From contig JARWKL010000004.1 in NCBI GenBank assembly GCA_029961685.1, positions 47,377,824 to 47,441,823 on the forward strand: a stretch of 64,000 nucleotides of DNA. Reading direction: 5' to 3'. Shown in pieces: positions 48,192-58,669 of this stretch (its first letter is position 1; each line of letters opens with the position of its first letter). Source of the stretch: Aristolochia californica (taxonomy: Eukaryota; Streptophyta; Magnoliopsida; Piperales; Aristolochiaceae). Below the pieces are notes generated by a model. It had not been told where the DNA came from, did not search any database, and worked only from the letters and a program-made list of their open reading frames with translations. The position numbers and the translations under genes were made by a program.

Positions 48192-50852
48192 TCACCTTGG
48201 ATTGCTACTTCTTGGAGCGTTAACTGGCGGGTTTCGACATGTTCTAGAGTTATGCCCCGAGTGTTTACATCTACCACAAACATAGGTGCCATGTTCTCCT
48301 TTATCCATTTCTGTACTTATACGAACTGAACGTGGACGACCTGGTTGTTTCCTTGCAAGAGGTGGAACAACTCGCACACCCGTATTAGGCCAATAGAGTT
48401 TATCTTTAGGAGGATAGAATCCCATTGCATATGTTCTTCTATATGCCTCTGTTGTATACCAATGACCACACAATTGATTGAAATCATAATTGATTTTTCT
48501 ACACACTGCAATGGCATGGGTACAAGGATTTTTTTCCATTTGAAAATGGGTGCATGTACATGTCATATTCACCAAATCTACCTGATACGCCATTCCATCA
48601 TCCATAGTGATTTCATACATACTATTCTGATACCGACGTACATGACATACTCTTGCTTTATTCATCTTATTTTTTAGAGAAGCATCAACAGAGGGAGTAC
48701 AGAACGATGTCATCTTTCCTGCAAATTCATGTCTTTTCACAAAAAATTTATTCAATCTATAAAAGGTTGATGCCACCAATGCCTGAATTGGAAGACTTCT
48801 AGCACCTTTCAGAACATTATTAAAGCACTTAGACATATTGGTGGTCAACACACCAAAGCGAGCATTGCCATCGTGTGCCAATGACCAAAACTCAGGACTC
48901 AATTGTCCTTCTGTCAATAATTCTTTCGCTCTCTCACTTTGTTGTTCAATCAACTGCATCGTATGATCAAAATCAGTAATATTTGTCTTCCTTGCTGCAG
49001 ACCATATGAGAGCACTCAATGTTTCATTTTTGAACGTCTTCTTGAAATTGGCAACTAAATGACGTAAACAATAACGATGATAACATTCTGAATGTGGAAA
49101 TTGTGTCTGGACCGCCCCTATTAAACCCTTTTGACAATCTGAAATCAGAGTGAATGGTTTTGTTCCTTTAATAACAAAACGACCTAAATAAGCTAAAAAC
49201 CATTCCCAAGTGTCTTGATTTTCTATTTCAACAATAGCAAAAGCTAGAGGAAAAATACCATCGTTCCCATCAAGAGTAGTAGCAATCAACAGAGTTTCAG
49301 GATACTTCCCATATAAATGTGTTCCATCAACACTAATAAGGGGTCTACAGTATTGGAATCCTACAATGGATGGCCCAAAAGCCCAAAAAACACGCTTAAA
49401 CATCCTTTCATGGCCAAATTCCTCACAACACAGTACATATTCATTAGCTGGATTCGCCTCTTTTATTGCATCTAAAAACCGTGGCAAAAGATTAAATGAT
49501 TCATCCCAATCACCATAAATTGCTTTTATAGCCTTACATTTTGCTCTCCATGTTTTCCCATACTTGACAGAGATATGATATTTATCTTTGATGATCAGCT
49601 GTATATCATTAGGACACAAAGTAAAATTCGCCCTCACTGTTGGCATAATGACTTTACAAATGAAAGATGATGTACACACTTTATTGTTGTAACGAATGAT
49701 TCTATTAACACATGTGTGATCTCCACCATACTTTCTTATCTTAAATTGACGAATCCTTCGATCACATGATGCAAAAACACTCCAAGGGCATCCATCTACA
49801 CAATATTTAATTTTATAATCATAACTGCTAGACCTCAATGTCTCATACTCAACATGTCTTTCATCCGAGTATTTTCTCAAAAAATGCATCATTTGGGTCT
49901 TATCCTCAAATATTTGACCTATACTGATATTATTTGATGTTGAGTCTAAAATATTTATTATTCTGAAATTATCTTTGATACATCTAGTATTAAGCTCCCA
50001 GGAATCTTCATATATATCCGGGTACCCAATTGCATCTGTTGTTTCAACTCTGTTACTATGAACTCCAGCTTCAAATATCTCATCCCCTTCCCCTTCAATA
50101 TCTTCTAAACCAATATCACTATCATGACTAATACTATCACTATCATCACTAAAACTATCACTCTCATCATTAGTAACAACCCTGAATAAACACAACAATA
50201 GACATAAAAATCTGAGTAGGGATAACATAAATTTTACACATTTAACAACGAAAGGGTAAAAAAATTACATGGGAGAAGATGTTCCACACTCGGATAGTGA
50301 TGCAATAGACAAGGGGTTCAAAAACCCCACTTCACGCCCTTCTGTATTACACCTATATAGATAATAGTTTGTACTTAAAAACGAGTCATGTAAACTTAAC
50401 GATTCATATCATAAATATACGAACATAAATACTTACTCCTGTGTACAAGGTAATTCTTGTTCTTGGGGATAGGATGTTTTACCAAGAAAGTTTTGATTGC
50501 TCGTACCTTCCCTTCCATGGGCTCTTTGTCTTAAGACTTTTTCTAAGAATATTTCAACCATAGATCGATTATTTGAAGCCATCACAAATAATTGAGTCAA
50601 ATCGTAATCATTTTGCACATGTAAGATAACAAAAACCCCATCAGAAAATGGAATTTTGGCCTTAATAAACACTTGATGAGTATCACCATCCCACCCCGTG
50701 AGTTCGTACATCATTACTAAGAACTCGCTAAACTTAGTCGAAACCGCAATCATTATCATTCCTGATTGACCTCCATCATAACTATCAAAATATCCAGACT
50801 TCTCCTTCAACTTTCCATTGTATCGACAGAAGAACCCAACCACTGACGCCAT
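48192..50852 (-). CDS. MULE (MURA-type) transposase
   Basis: The three exons in order of translation are 50852-50437, 50352-50269 and 50181-48192 (stop), joined in frame (829 aa). The N-terminal part (MASVVGFFCRYNGKL...) matches the short leading domain of many plant MULE proteins. Then come an acidic stretch, the zinc/DNA-binding part (KIKYCVDGCPWSVFAS), the MULE DDE core (RPLISVDGTHLYGKY with D near 452; TLISDCQKG with D near 515), a SWIM finger (CTCTHF...PCTHAIA), and a C-terminal zinc knuckle CGRCKHSGHNSRTC. No stop or frameshift was found, so it could be active. It is probably driven by the right arm, whose TATA (51502-51509, - strand) is 650 bp upstream. It acts in the nucleus on the arms. 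Confidence 0.93.
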
Positions 50853-50986
50853 ATAATCTATAAAAAATACATACATTAGTAAGAGTTTATTTATACAAAA
50901 AATTATCTAAGTTCTAATTTTTATGACTAGTCCTAACAATGCAAAAACACACATAAGTCCAAATTCACCGAACACCCCTGGTAGAG

Positions 50987-53900
50987 CCCCATATGACTTC
51001 GCAGTCACTACAAACCGTACCTCGTCAGTGATGGGGGTCGGGTTTCGTTGGCTAATGGACGCCCGTGCAGGCAACTCAGCCTAGTTTGAATTGGACCCAA
51101 CCTACTCTTAATCAGACTCTCTACACATCCCTAGGAACACATGGAAACTCAATAAAACATAGACAAAAAAATAATTCCATAGAACTTCAAAATTATTCAA
51201 CATTTAAAAAAATAATCCAACTAATTCTATAACAGATAACTATTCCTAACAATGCAAAAACACACCTAAGTCCAAATTCACCGAACACCCCTGGTAGAGC
51301 ACCATATGACTTCGCAGTCACTACGAACCGTACCTCGTCAGTGATGGGGGTCGGGTTTCGTTGGCTAATGGACGCCCGTACAGGTGACTCAGCCTAGTTT
51401 GAACTGGACCCAACCTACTCTTAATCAGAATTTGTACTCATCCTAATAACTAGGGCAAACATAAGAAAACATAAACAAAACAAAAAAAACCTTGTGGTGG
51501 ATATTTATAACACCCAAAGCTCCTCACCACATGGCATGATCATTCCATGACACTTCAAATTTATTCAACAACTAGCAACTACAAATCTTATCTTAAGTCA
51601 ACAACAACTTCATAAATCCGAAAATTAAGCGAAATTAACTAAAATTAAACTAACAACTTCAGAAAATACAATATTCAATGGCATAGGAATCCATAAACTA
51701 AAATACAGCAAATTATACAAAAAATCCATAAACTACAAGTTAAACTTTACAATAATTTTAATTTATCTGCAATTGACAGTAAACAGTGAATCACAAAAAA
51801 TCAATACAATAATTAAACAGTAAATCATAGAAAATCAATACAGTAATTAAACAGTAAATCACAAAAAAAATCAATACAGTAATTAAACAGTAAATCACAA
51901 AAAAAAATCAATACAGTAATTAGACACAGTAATTATATTCAATTAACAAAAACCCTAAAAAATCACCCTGGTAAATCGGTTTTTGAAATTCAAATTCTGG
52001 TTTGGAGGGTGAATAGGGCTTCGGTTTTGAGCGAAGGGGCAGCGAGAGAGTGAAATAATAGGGTAATAAGAGAGGGGGCCCTGAGAGAAAATTATAGGGT
52101 TCGGTTTTGAAAGAGAGGGTGCCGAAGAGATGAAATGATAGTTTTCGGTTTTGAGAAAGGGGCGACGAGAGGATGAACAGAGGGGAGCGAAAAAGAATAA
52201 TGAGAGATGAGGTTGAGACGAAGAGAAAGCGATTGAGGGGGGGGGGGGGGGAGTAGGGGTGGCATCGAGCCGAGCCGAGCCCGAACCTGCCTATGTTCGA
52301 GTCGAGCTTGATTTAAATATTTCGAGCCGAGCTTCGAGTCGAGCCTCGTCTCGAGCCTAAAATTGTTATCGAGCTCGAGCCCAACGAGTTCGAACTTCGA
52401 GCCGAGCTCGTGCCTCAACATACATTTCAAACTTTTCAAAAAATATATATCGAATAAAATGTATATAAAATTATGCATACATTTTATATAAAATTGGGCA
52501 TGACCTCTACATAAAATTGGGCATAACTTATATATATAATATGTGTATAAGATTGGGCATAACCTCTACTTAAAATTGAGCATAATCTATATATATAATA
52601 CTTGTATAAAATTCGGCATGACCTTTACTTAAAATTGGGCATAATCAATATACATAATACCTGCATAAACACTCCATAAACACTCCATAAAATTGTTTAT
52701 ACATTCCATAAACACTTCATGAAATTGTTTATACACTCCATAAAATAATCTAAACACTCCATACACTGCATAACATTATAAATAAACTCCATACAATAAT
52801 CAAACACAACAAAATTAAATAAAATATCACTATCAATTTACAATCACCCAAATAAAAACTATAAATTCTTTAAATAAAATCATATTACTATTACATACTT
52901 ACTAGAAAATTACAAGAAATATTTTAAATTTTTCTTAGGAAAATTAAATGGACCTCTTATTGCCTTTTCTAAGGAAATAAATAAAAATTAATAATTAATC
53001 TAATATATTATACTACTTATCGATAAAATTTTAATCACATAAAATGTCAAACATAAAATTACTATGAAAATTGCCTCATGCTCAAAGTATTATATCATCA
53101 ACTGTCAAATACTTATTCAAAATTTTTCTATATGGTTTTCTAAACCATCTTGGCAAGAAAATCTTACTTGAAAAATTATAGGATTTTTTAAAAAGAATTT
53201 ATAATTAGAAAAATATTTTGAAAAAATTCGAGGCACTAATGGTCCCTATATTTCTATTAAAAATGTTTTTTCAATATTTATTGAAAAGAGTTTTTTTTCC
53301 TTGTTTATGATCTCGCACGTAGGGGTGGCTTTGAATAAATTATATATAAAATTATGCATACATTTTTAAAAAATATAATGATAGGGGAGGTTCAGGATTG
53401 AATTTCAATAATGGATTAAAATGCACCAATATTAATATTTTTTACTCCAATTGTTGTCTAGCTTGTTTTGTAATTTTTGAATTTGGCCATAATTTATTAT
53501 GGCCTCCTTAGTGCCCCTAGATAAAAATTTATATTCTAGGAAAAACTAAAAATATTTTTCCTATGATACATATTCCCAAAAAAACCTTTAAATAAAATCT
53601 TATTACTATTAGTGACTTATTAGAAAATTATAGGAAATATTTTAAAATTTTCTTAGGAAAGTTAAATGGACCTTTTATTGTCTCTTCTAGGGAAATAAAT
53701 AAAAATTAATAATCAATCTAATATATTATTATACTTATCGATAAATTTTTAATTAAATAAAATATCAAACACAAAATTGCAATGAAAATTATTTCATGCT
53801 AAAAGTATTACAGCATCAACTGTTAAATACTTATTAAAAAATTTTCTATACAGTTTTCTACCCCATCTTGGTACAAAAAATCTTACTTTGAAAATTATAT

Positions 53901-55033
53901 GATTTTTAATAAAAAATTTAATTAGAAAAGTGTTTAAAAAAACATGAGACACTAATAGTTTATATAAAATTATTTCTATAAAATTTATTTTTAATTTTTT
54001 CCAGAGGAAAAAGTTTTTTTTTTTATTTTATGATCTCGCACGTGCGAAATCGCCCGTGCGAGATCATCTTCTCGCGAGGAAGGGGGAGATTATTTCTCCC
54101 CTGTTCTAGTTTTCCGCCGAGACGACCCCGAGGGAAGGGGCTTACGACGCCGGGGAGGATTTATCGTCGGAGATGACGGCCACGACGGAGTTGGCGGCGA
54201 CGGAATCGGCGGTGACGGAAGCGGCGGCGACGGAAACAGAGGCGACGGCGAGGAGAGGAAGAAATCGAGCGGACGGACACAGAGGCGGCCGGCGGGCAGC
54301 TGCGACAGCAATATAGAGGCCGGAGAACAGCTACAACGGCGGTAGAGGCGGCGGCAACAACCGATGGGAGGGGTCGGCGGTGACGAGGGGGGAGGAAAAA
54401 TTTCCCCCCCCCCTCGCTCTCGCTCCCGCTCCCGCTCCCCCGCTCGCTCGCGATCCTGTACCGATTCATGCCGATCCAACTCATTTCGAACCGGCTCGCG
54501 AGCCAACGAACCGAACCTAGCTTCGGTCGAGCTCGGCTCGTTAAGGTAAACGAGCCGATTTCGGTGTTCAAGTTCGGCTCGAGCTCGAAAAATGACGAAT
54601 CGAACCGAGCCGATACCGAGCCGGCTCGCGAACCGGCTCGGCTCGAAGCCACCCCTAGGGGCGAGAGGAGACGCGAGGGGAAAGAAAGATCGAGGAAGAG
54701 AGATTTTTGAGAAATACACATAAGTGAGTACGTGGCATGAAATGTATTTGATTTTTTTATTTTAAATAATAAATTATTTAATATTTTTTTTAATGACGCG
54801 GTAACTTATGTGGCAGATGATGTGGTCAAATAGTGATGTGACAGACAATGTGTCGATCTAAGTTTATTGCCCTGATGACATGGTGACACATAAACAGCCA
54901 AAGCTTACGTGTCGTTTTTTACTGTACACCTAGGCATTTGACTGGTCAAAGTTGGGTAATTTTAAAAATATTTTTATGCCATCGGTGTTTTTTAAAATAA
55001 TTTATTTTAAATAAGTATTTTAGGGAAATTCCC
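50987..55033 (-). repeat. MULE right terminal inverted repeat, split by a hAT-like element
   Basis: The inverse of 41031-42654. Inner edge ccccatatgacttcgcag at 50987; two copies of the aacgaaacccgaccccc block (in reverse: 50987-51100 and 51300-51420); TATAAATA on the - strand at 51502-51509; CT-rich part and G homopolymer at 52237-52250; outer AT-rich part 54658-55033. It is interrupted at 52254-54657. It lies upstream of the transposase and can supply its promoter. Confidence 0.9.
52254..54657. mobile_element. Non-autonomous hAT-like element, copy 2 (nested in MULE)
   Basis: Left end taggggtggcatcgagccga; right end gctcgaagccacccct then a; flanks ggggggag (52246-52253) and ggggcgag (54658-54665), an 8-bp TSD with one mismatch. 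The interior is like copy 1: subterminal AT-rich units, a roughly 300-bp block twice (about 52870-53190 and 53590-53910), and a near-palindromic gatctcgcacgtgcgaaat / cccgtgcgagatcat pair at 54031-54064, then a GC-rich segment. No transposase is recognised. The left MULE arm lacks it, which defines the insertion exactly. Confidence 0.82.
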
Positions 55034-55042
55034 TTCCTACAA

Positions 55043-55585
55043 TTATTCCTCAATGTCACATTCAAATAACTGAACCAGGGTGGTGGGGGGATTAGTTTTT
55101 ACGTAAAAAATATTGACGACCCATATAATATTATTTTTTCCATGTTTCAATTGCACACAGTGTCTTTCACTCACACACGTTGGATATGCCAATTTTCCGT
55201 ACATACCTTATAACCACAACTCTTTCACCAAAGGGCATAAATAAACATCATTATCGTTGTCAATAAACTTCGGCACCTCATCATAAAATAATGATATTTC
55301 ATACATTTTCATGGGGGTAGATTTTACGACATCAACAACACAAGTCATATGTTGTGACATTTACTAATATTGTCAAAATGGATTAAAAACCATTGCTTGT
55401 AAGGCCTAGACGTACATTTCCTAAGTTCATGGCAAACCATGCACATCATGTCCTTGGTTGTATCATTCGATGTAAACAACGCTAAAGTCATGGTTTGAGA
55501 GGAAAATAACATATGACCTTCAATGGGACTAGCTTCAGTTTGTCACTTGACCATATGTACCTAGCTCATGACATTGTAGACACTT
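55043..55585. other. Host DNA between MULE and Harbinger cluster
   Basis: Short non-coding stretch that would be contiguous with 41021 before MULE insertion. It holds a ggtggggggattag phrase at 55079-55096 resembling the Harbinger cluster termini; otherwise nothing is recognised. Confidence 0.4.
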
Positions 55586-55834
55586 GGGGGGGGGGAGAGG
55601 GATTAGTCCCCCAAATAGATTTTTCAAGTTAAAGTTCATGTCTAACATGAAGATCATGTCAGTCATTTACATGAAGATCATCTTCGCACTTGCGGGGGGG
55701 GGTTAGTGCACATGACTCAGGACATGATATTCAAGCGCATTACGCAGTTCATGTCCTGATGTCGTTGGGGGGCGCCGAAATTCAAGTCATGTACATGAAT
55801 ATACATGAACCAAGAGTTCATGTGTAAAGAGTAA

Positions 55835-55858
55835 CGGGCGGAAAGTGCTTTCCGCCCG
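55835..55858. repeat. 24-nt near-perfect palindrome in Harbinger end (left copy)
   Basis: An 11-bp stem (cgggcggaaag / ctttccgcccg) around a 2-nt centre. The same palindrome is at 63264-63287 in the inverted right end. A decayed version is at about 61943-61966. Possible transposase-binding or cruciform site. Confidence 0.8.
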
Positions 55859-56514
55859 ATTTTGAGAATTATCCACTTGATTCTCTCGCGCGGGCTCTCT
55901 CTGGCTCGACCGTCTCTGTTTTTTTTTATTTCGATTGTTTCATTCCCGCACACAGCGACTCTCGTTCCCGCAGCCCTCTGTCGTCTCCGTGAAGCCCGAG
56001 CTCTCTGCTCGTTCTCTCGTCTCCGCCGTCGCTCTCCGGTCTCCCTCTCTACTACCTCCGTCTCTCGCTGCGAGCGTCCTTCCGGCATCCTTCTCCCTCT
56101 CGAACTCGTTCTCCCTCTGAACCTCTCGCTCGTTTCTCCCTCTCTCTTATCCCTCTCGGTCTCCCTCTCTTCTCTCTGTCTCTTCTCCCTCTTTTCCCCA
56201 TTGCGGCATCTCACTCCCTTCTCCCTCTCGCTCATATCTTTTCCCCCAAAATTCCCTCCGATTTCCTGCGATTTCCCCTAATTCAGTTTTGGTTTTCTTC
56301 GATTTTGACATTGGGCTTCGATTTCTAAATTTCTACTTTGATTCAGCATCGATTTTCCCGGTTCGGCTTTGATTTCAGTCGTCGGCTTCGATTTTCCCCA
56401 AATTTCAGAAGGTATGACTAAACCCTATTTTTTTTTTCTGATTAAATGAGTGTTGTATTTGATTTAATTTTAGTTCCAGTGTCTAATTTGGGGTTATTTG
56501 TGCATAATTGTGGG

Positions 56515-57005
56515 ATTTAGTGTTACGGATTAGGGTATAAATTTTTTATTAGGGTTAGGGTTTAGTGTTTTTAGGGTTTGGTGCTTTGTATTTAGGGGTT
56601 AAGTTTTTAGGGTTAAGGATTTATGGTATTGTTAGGGTTTAGGTTTTTTTTTCAATTTTTTTTCAGCTAAGGTTTAATGGGTGATAGGGTTTAGGGTTTG
56701 GGGCTTTTAGGGTTGTTAAGATCTAGGGTTTTTTGTTTAACTTCTGGAATTAGGGTTTGGGTATAGGGTTTAGGAGGTTTTGGAGTTATGGGGTCTAGGG
56801 TTAGGCTTTAGGAGGTTTGGGAGGTATGGGGTCTAGGGTTAGGGTTTAGGAGGTTTTGGAGGTATGGGGTTAGGGTTTAGGAGGTTTTGGAGCTATGGGT
56901 CTAGGGTTAGGGTTTAGGAGGTTTTGGAGCTATGGGGTCTAGGGTTAGGGTTTAGGAGGTTTTGGAGCTATGGGGTCTAGGGTTAGGGTTTAGGGTCTAG
57001 GGTTT
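56515..57005 (+). repeat. Telomere-like minisatellite in the Harbinger leader
   Basis: From 56515 the sequence is rich in degenerate TTTAGGG / TTAGGG words (plant telomere unit is TTTAGGG). From about 56772 it becomes a tandem array of about six copies of a 38-bp unit (gaggttttggagctatgggg then tctagggttagggtttag) with few changes between the last copies. It probably lies in an intron or leader upstream of ORF1. Confidence 0.85.
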
Positions 57006-57042
57006 TTAAGGTTCTCAATTACGGTTTACGATGTTTAGTCCA

Positions 57043-57180
57043 ATTCAAACAAGGTTGAGTCGCCTACACGGGCGTCCATTAGCCAACGAAACCCGACCCC
57101 CATCACTGACGAGGTATAGTTCGTAGGTACTGTGAAGTCATATGGGGCTCTACCAGGGGTGTTCGGTGAATTTGGACTTG

Positions 57181-57224
<44 letters not shown>

Positions 57225-57365
57225 ATTGTTTTGCATCTCAAATGGAAATAGTTGATTAGTTTTGAAATGTTTTAGAATGTTGTTTAAAATTTTTGAAGTG
57301 CTATGGAATGTTTTTGCCATGTGGTGAGGAGATTCGGGTGTTATAAATATCCACCACATGGTATT
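57043..57365 (+). promoter_or_regulatory. TATA-containing module shared with the MULE arms
   Basis: 57043-57180 carries the same block as the MULE arms (gggcgtccattagccaacga, acccgacccccatcactgac, ggtgttcggtgaatttgga). 57285-57365 carries the second shared block (gaagtgctatggaatg, gccatgtggtgaggag, ttataaatatccaccaca). The TATAAATA at 57342-57349 is about 104 bp upstream of the ORF1 ATG, a fitting core-promoter position. A (GT)n tract at 57182-57221 separates the two. Confidence 0.7.
57182..57221. repeat. (TG)n microsatellite
   Basis: About 20 uninterrupted TG units lie inside the shared promoter module. The MULE copies have only ggtgtgttt at this point, so the tract expanded here. Confidence 0.95.
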
Positions 57366-57452
57366 TTCTTATTTGTGGTTTTTGTTTCGTGACGGGTAAT
57401 GGTAGTCTGATAAAGTTTTTTCCATGAGGACAATCTCGGATTTAGATTAAAA

Positions 57453-58358
57453 ATGGTTGCAAGAAAACAACCAAGTGGTCGACCATATGACTTTTGGAGC
57501 TTTGAAGAAGACAACAAAATGCTCGATCTTTTAGTCGAGCAGGTATATATGGGGAACAAGTTGCCCAATGGTGTTTGGAAGCACGAGGTATATACGGAAT
57601 GTGTCAGTAAGTTCAATGAAGACGTTGTCAATAAAAAAACTATTGAGCAGCTTAAGAATCGAACAAGATCATGGAAGAAAATATACCAAACGGTAATGAG
57701 TTGTCTCAACACTAGTGGGTTCGGTTGGGATGCAACCACACAACGAGTTACTGCATGTCATTCTGTATGGCAAGACTACATTAAGGTCAGTAAATCATGA
57801 TATATTGTAAAACAGTTTGTATTGTTTCGCATTACTAAGAATGATGTTTTATTCTTGTAGGAGCATAAAGAGGCTGAGAAGTATAGACAATAAGGTTGCC
57901 CCGTTTACGACAAATTGGCTATTGTAGTCGGAAACACAATAGCCGTAGGGAATGGTAGTACAACTCCTATAGATCTGTGTGATGAAATTATCCATGATGA
58001 GTCGGCTCCTATCCCGATGGATGAGCTCGACAATGTTGACATAATTATGGGAACTCCACCGCAATTCAATAGTGGAAATGATTCGAGAGCGGATCAATCT
58101 TGTGGAACTAAAGGGCCATCTTCACGTCGTCGTAGAAAGATAAGCGAATTGCCCACTGAAGACAATAGACAATTAATTGATGTAGTTGGCCAGATCGCTG
58201 ATGCTATGAAATGTGTTATGGAGTATAAGGAACGCGATGTCGAACAACTTTGGGTCAATGCCCTCATGGAAATTCCGGACCTGTCAGAGGCACTGAAGTA
58301 TGGCGCTCCTGAATGGATAAATACGCCACGTAAGAAGACACCCTGTTTTCAAATATGA
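57453..58358 (+). pseudogene. Harbinger ORF1, Myb/SANT-like DNA-binding protein (nonsense mutation)
   Basis: Exon 1 (57453-57785) encodes a Myb/SANT-like domain: FWSFEEDNKMLDLLVEQV, GVWKHEVYTE, QLKNRTRSWKKIY and SVWQDYIK. After the GTCAGT donor, exon 2 starts at 57861 (TTGTAG acceptor) with EHKEAEKYRQ, then a TAA stop at 57891-57893. The same frame continues as GCPVYDKLAIVVG to a stop at 58358, with an acidic linker and a basic SSRRRRKISELP segment. In intact relatives the stop position is usually a lysine (..KGCP-like), so this is a nonsense mutation. In Harbinger elements this protein helps ORF2 enter the nucleus and bind DNA. Confidence 0.82.
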
Positions 58359-58669
58359 CAGTGGCAGAGCGGGTTAAGTGGCTTAATTATTGTGCAAACA
58401 AGTAATTGTAATGCGTTTTAAGTACAATATCTTTTTTGAGAAGATTGTTATGTATTAAAGACGATGTTTGAATTATAACGTTGCTAGACTTATCAGTACG
58501 GTTAAAGTTTCTATTTTATATGTTTGTTGTCTTAATATATTATGTGGATAATATGGTGGATGAGTATTGATGTGAATATGATTATTGAGTTTGGATGAAT
58601 AGGTTATGATTAAAGATTAACTATTATTTTTGTTTATGACTATTTAGAAGTTTAAATTTGCAGTTTCTC

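Larger units (their letters stand above)
41022..55042. mobile_element. Mutator-like element (MULE), 14.0 kb, with 9-bp TSDs
   Basis: The 9-bp duplications TTCCTACAA at 41022-41030 and 55034-55042 are identical. The element is 41031-55033. The ends are inverted: gggaatttttctaaaatact on the left, and gggaatttccctaaaatact reading in from the right. The inverted arms span 41031-42654 and 50987-55033 (the latter holds a 2.4-kb nested hAT-like element). It encodes a MURA-type transposase on the - strand and carries a captured piece of a DXS gene. Identical 9-bp duplications, very long arms and the transposase type all fit the Mutator superfamily. Without the nested insertion the length is about 11.6 kb. 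Confidence 0.95.

Noticed and set aside
54090..54721. Proline/serine/arginine-rich ORFs of up to 209 codons in hAT copy 2
   Set aside because: They come from the GC-rich gacgg/gccgag repeats, are low complexity and cross the element end into the MULE arm.
55717..56281. Long ORFs on both strands in the CT/GA-rich part of the Harbinger left end
   Set aside because: Simple-sequence composition (RERE / SLSLSP) with no domain; this is leader-like DNA.
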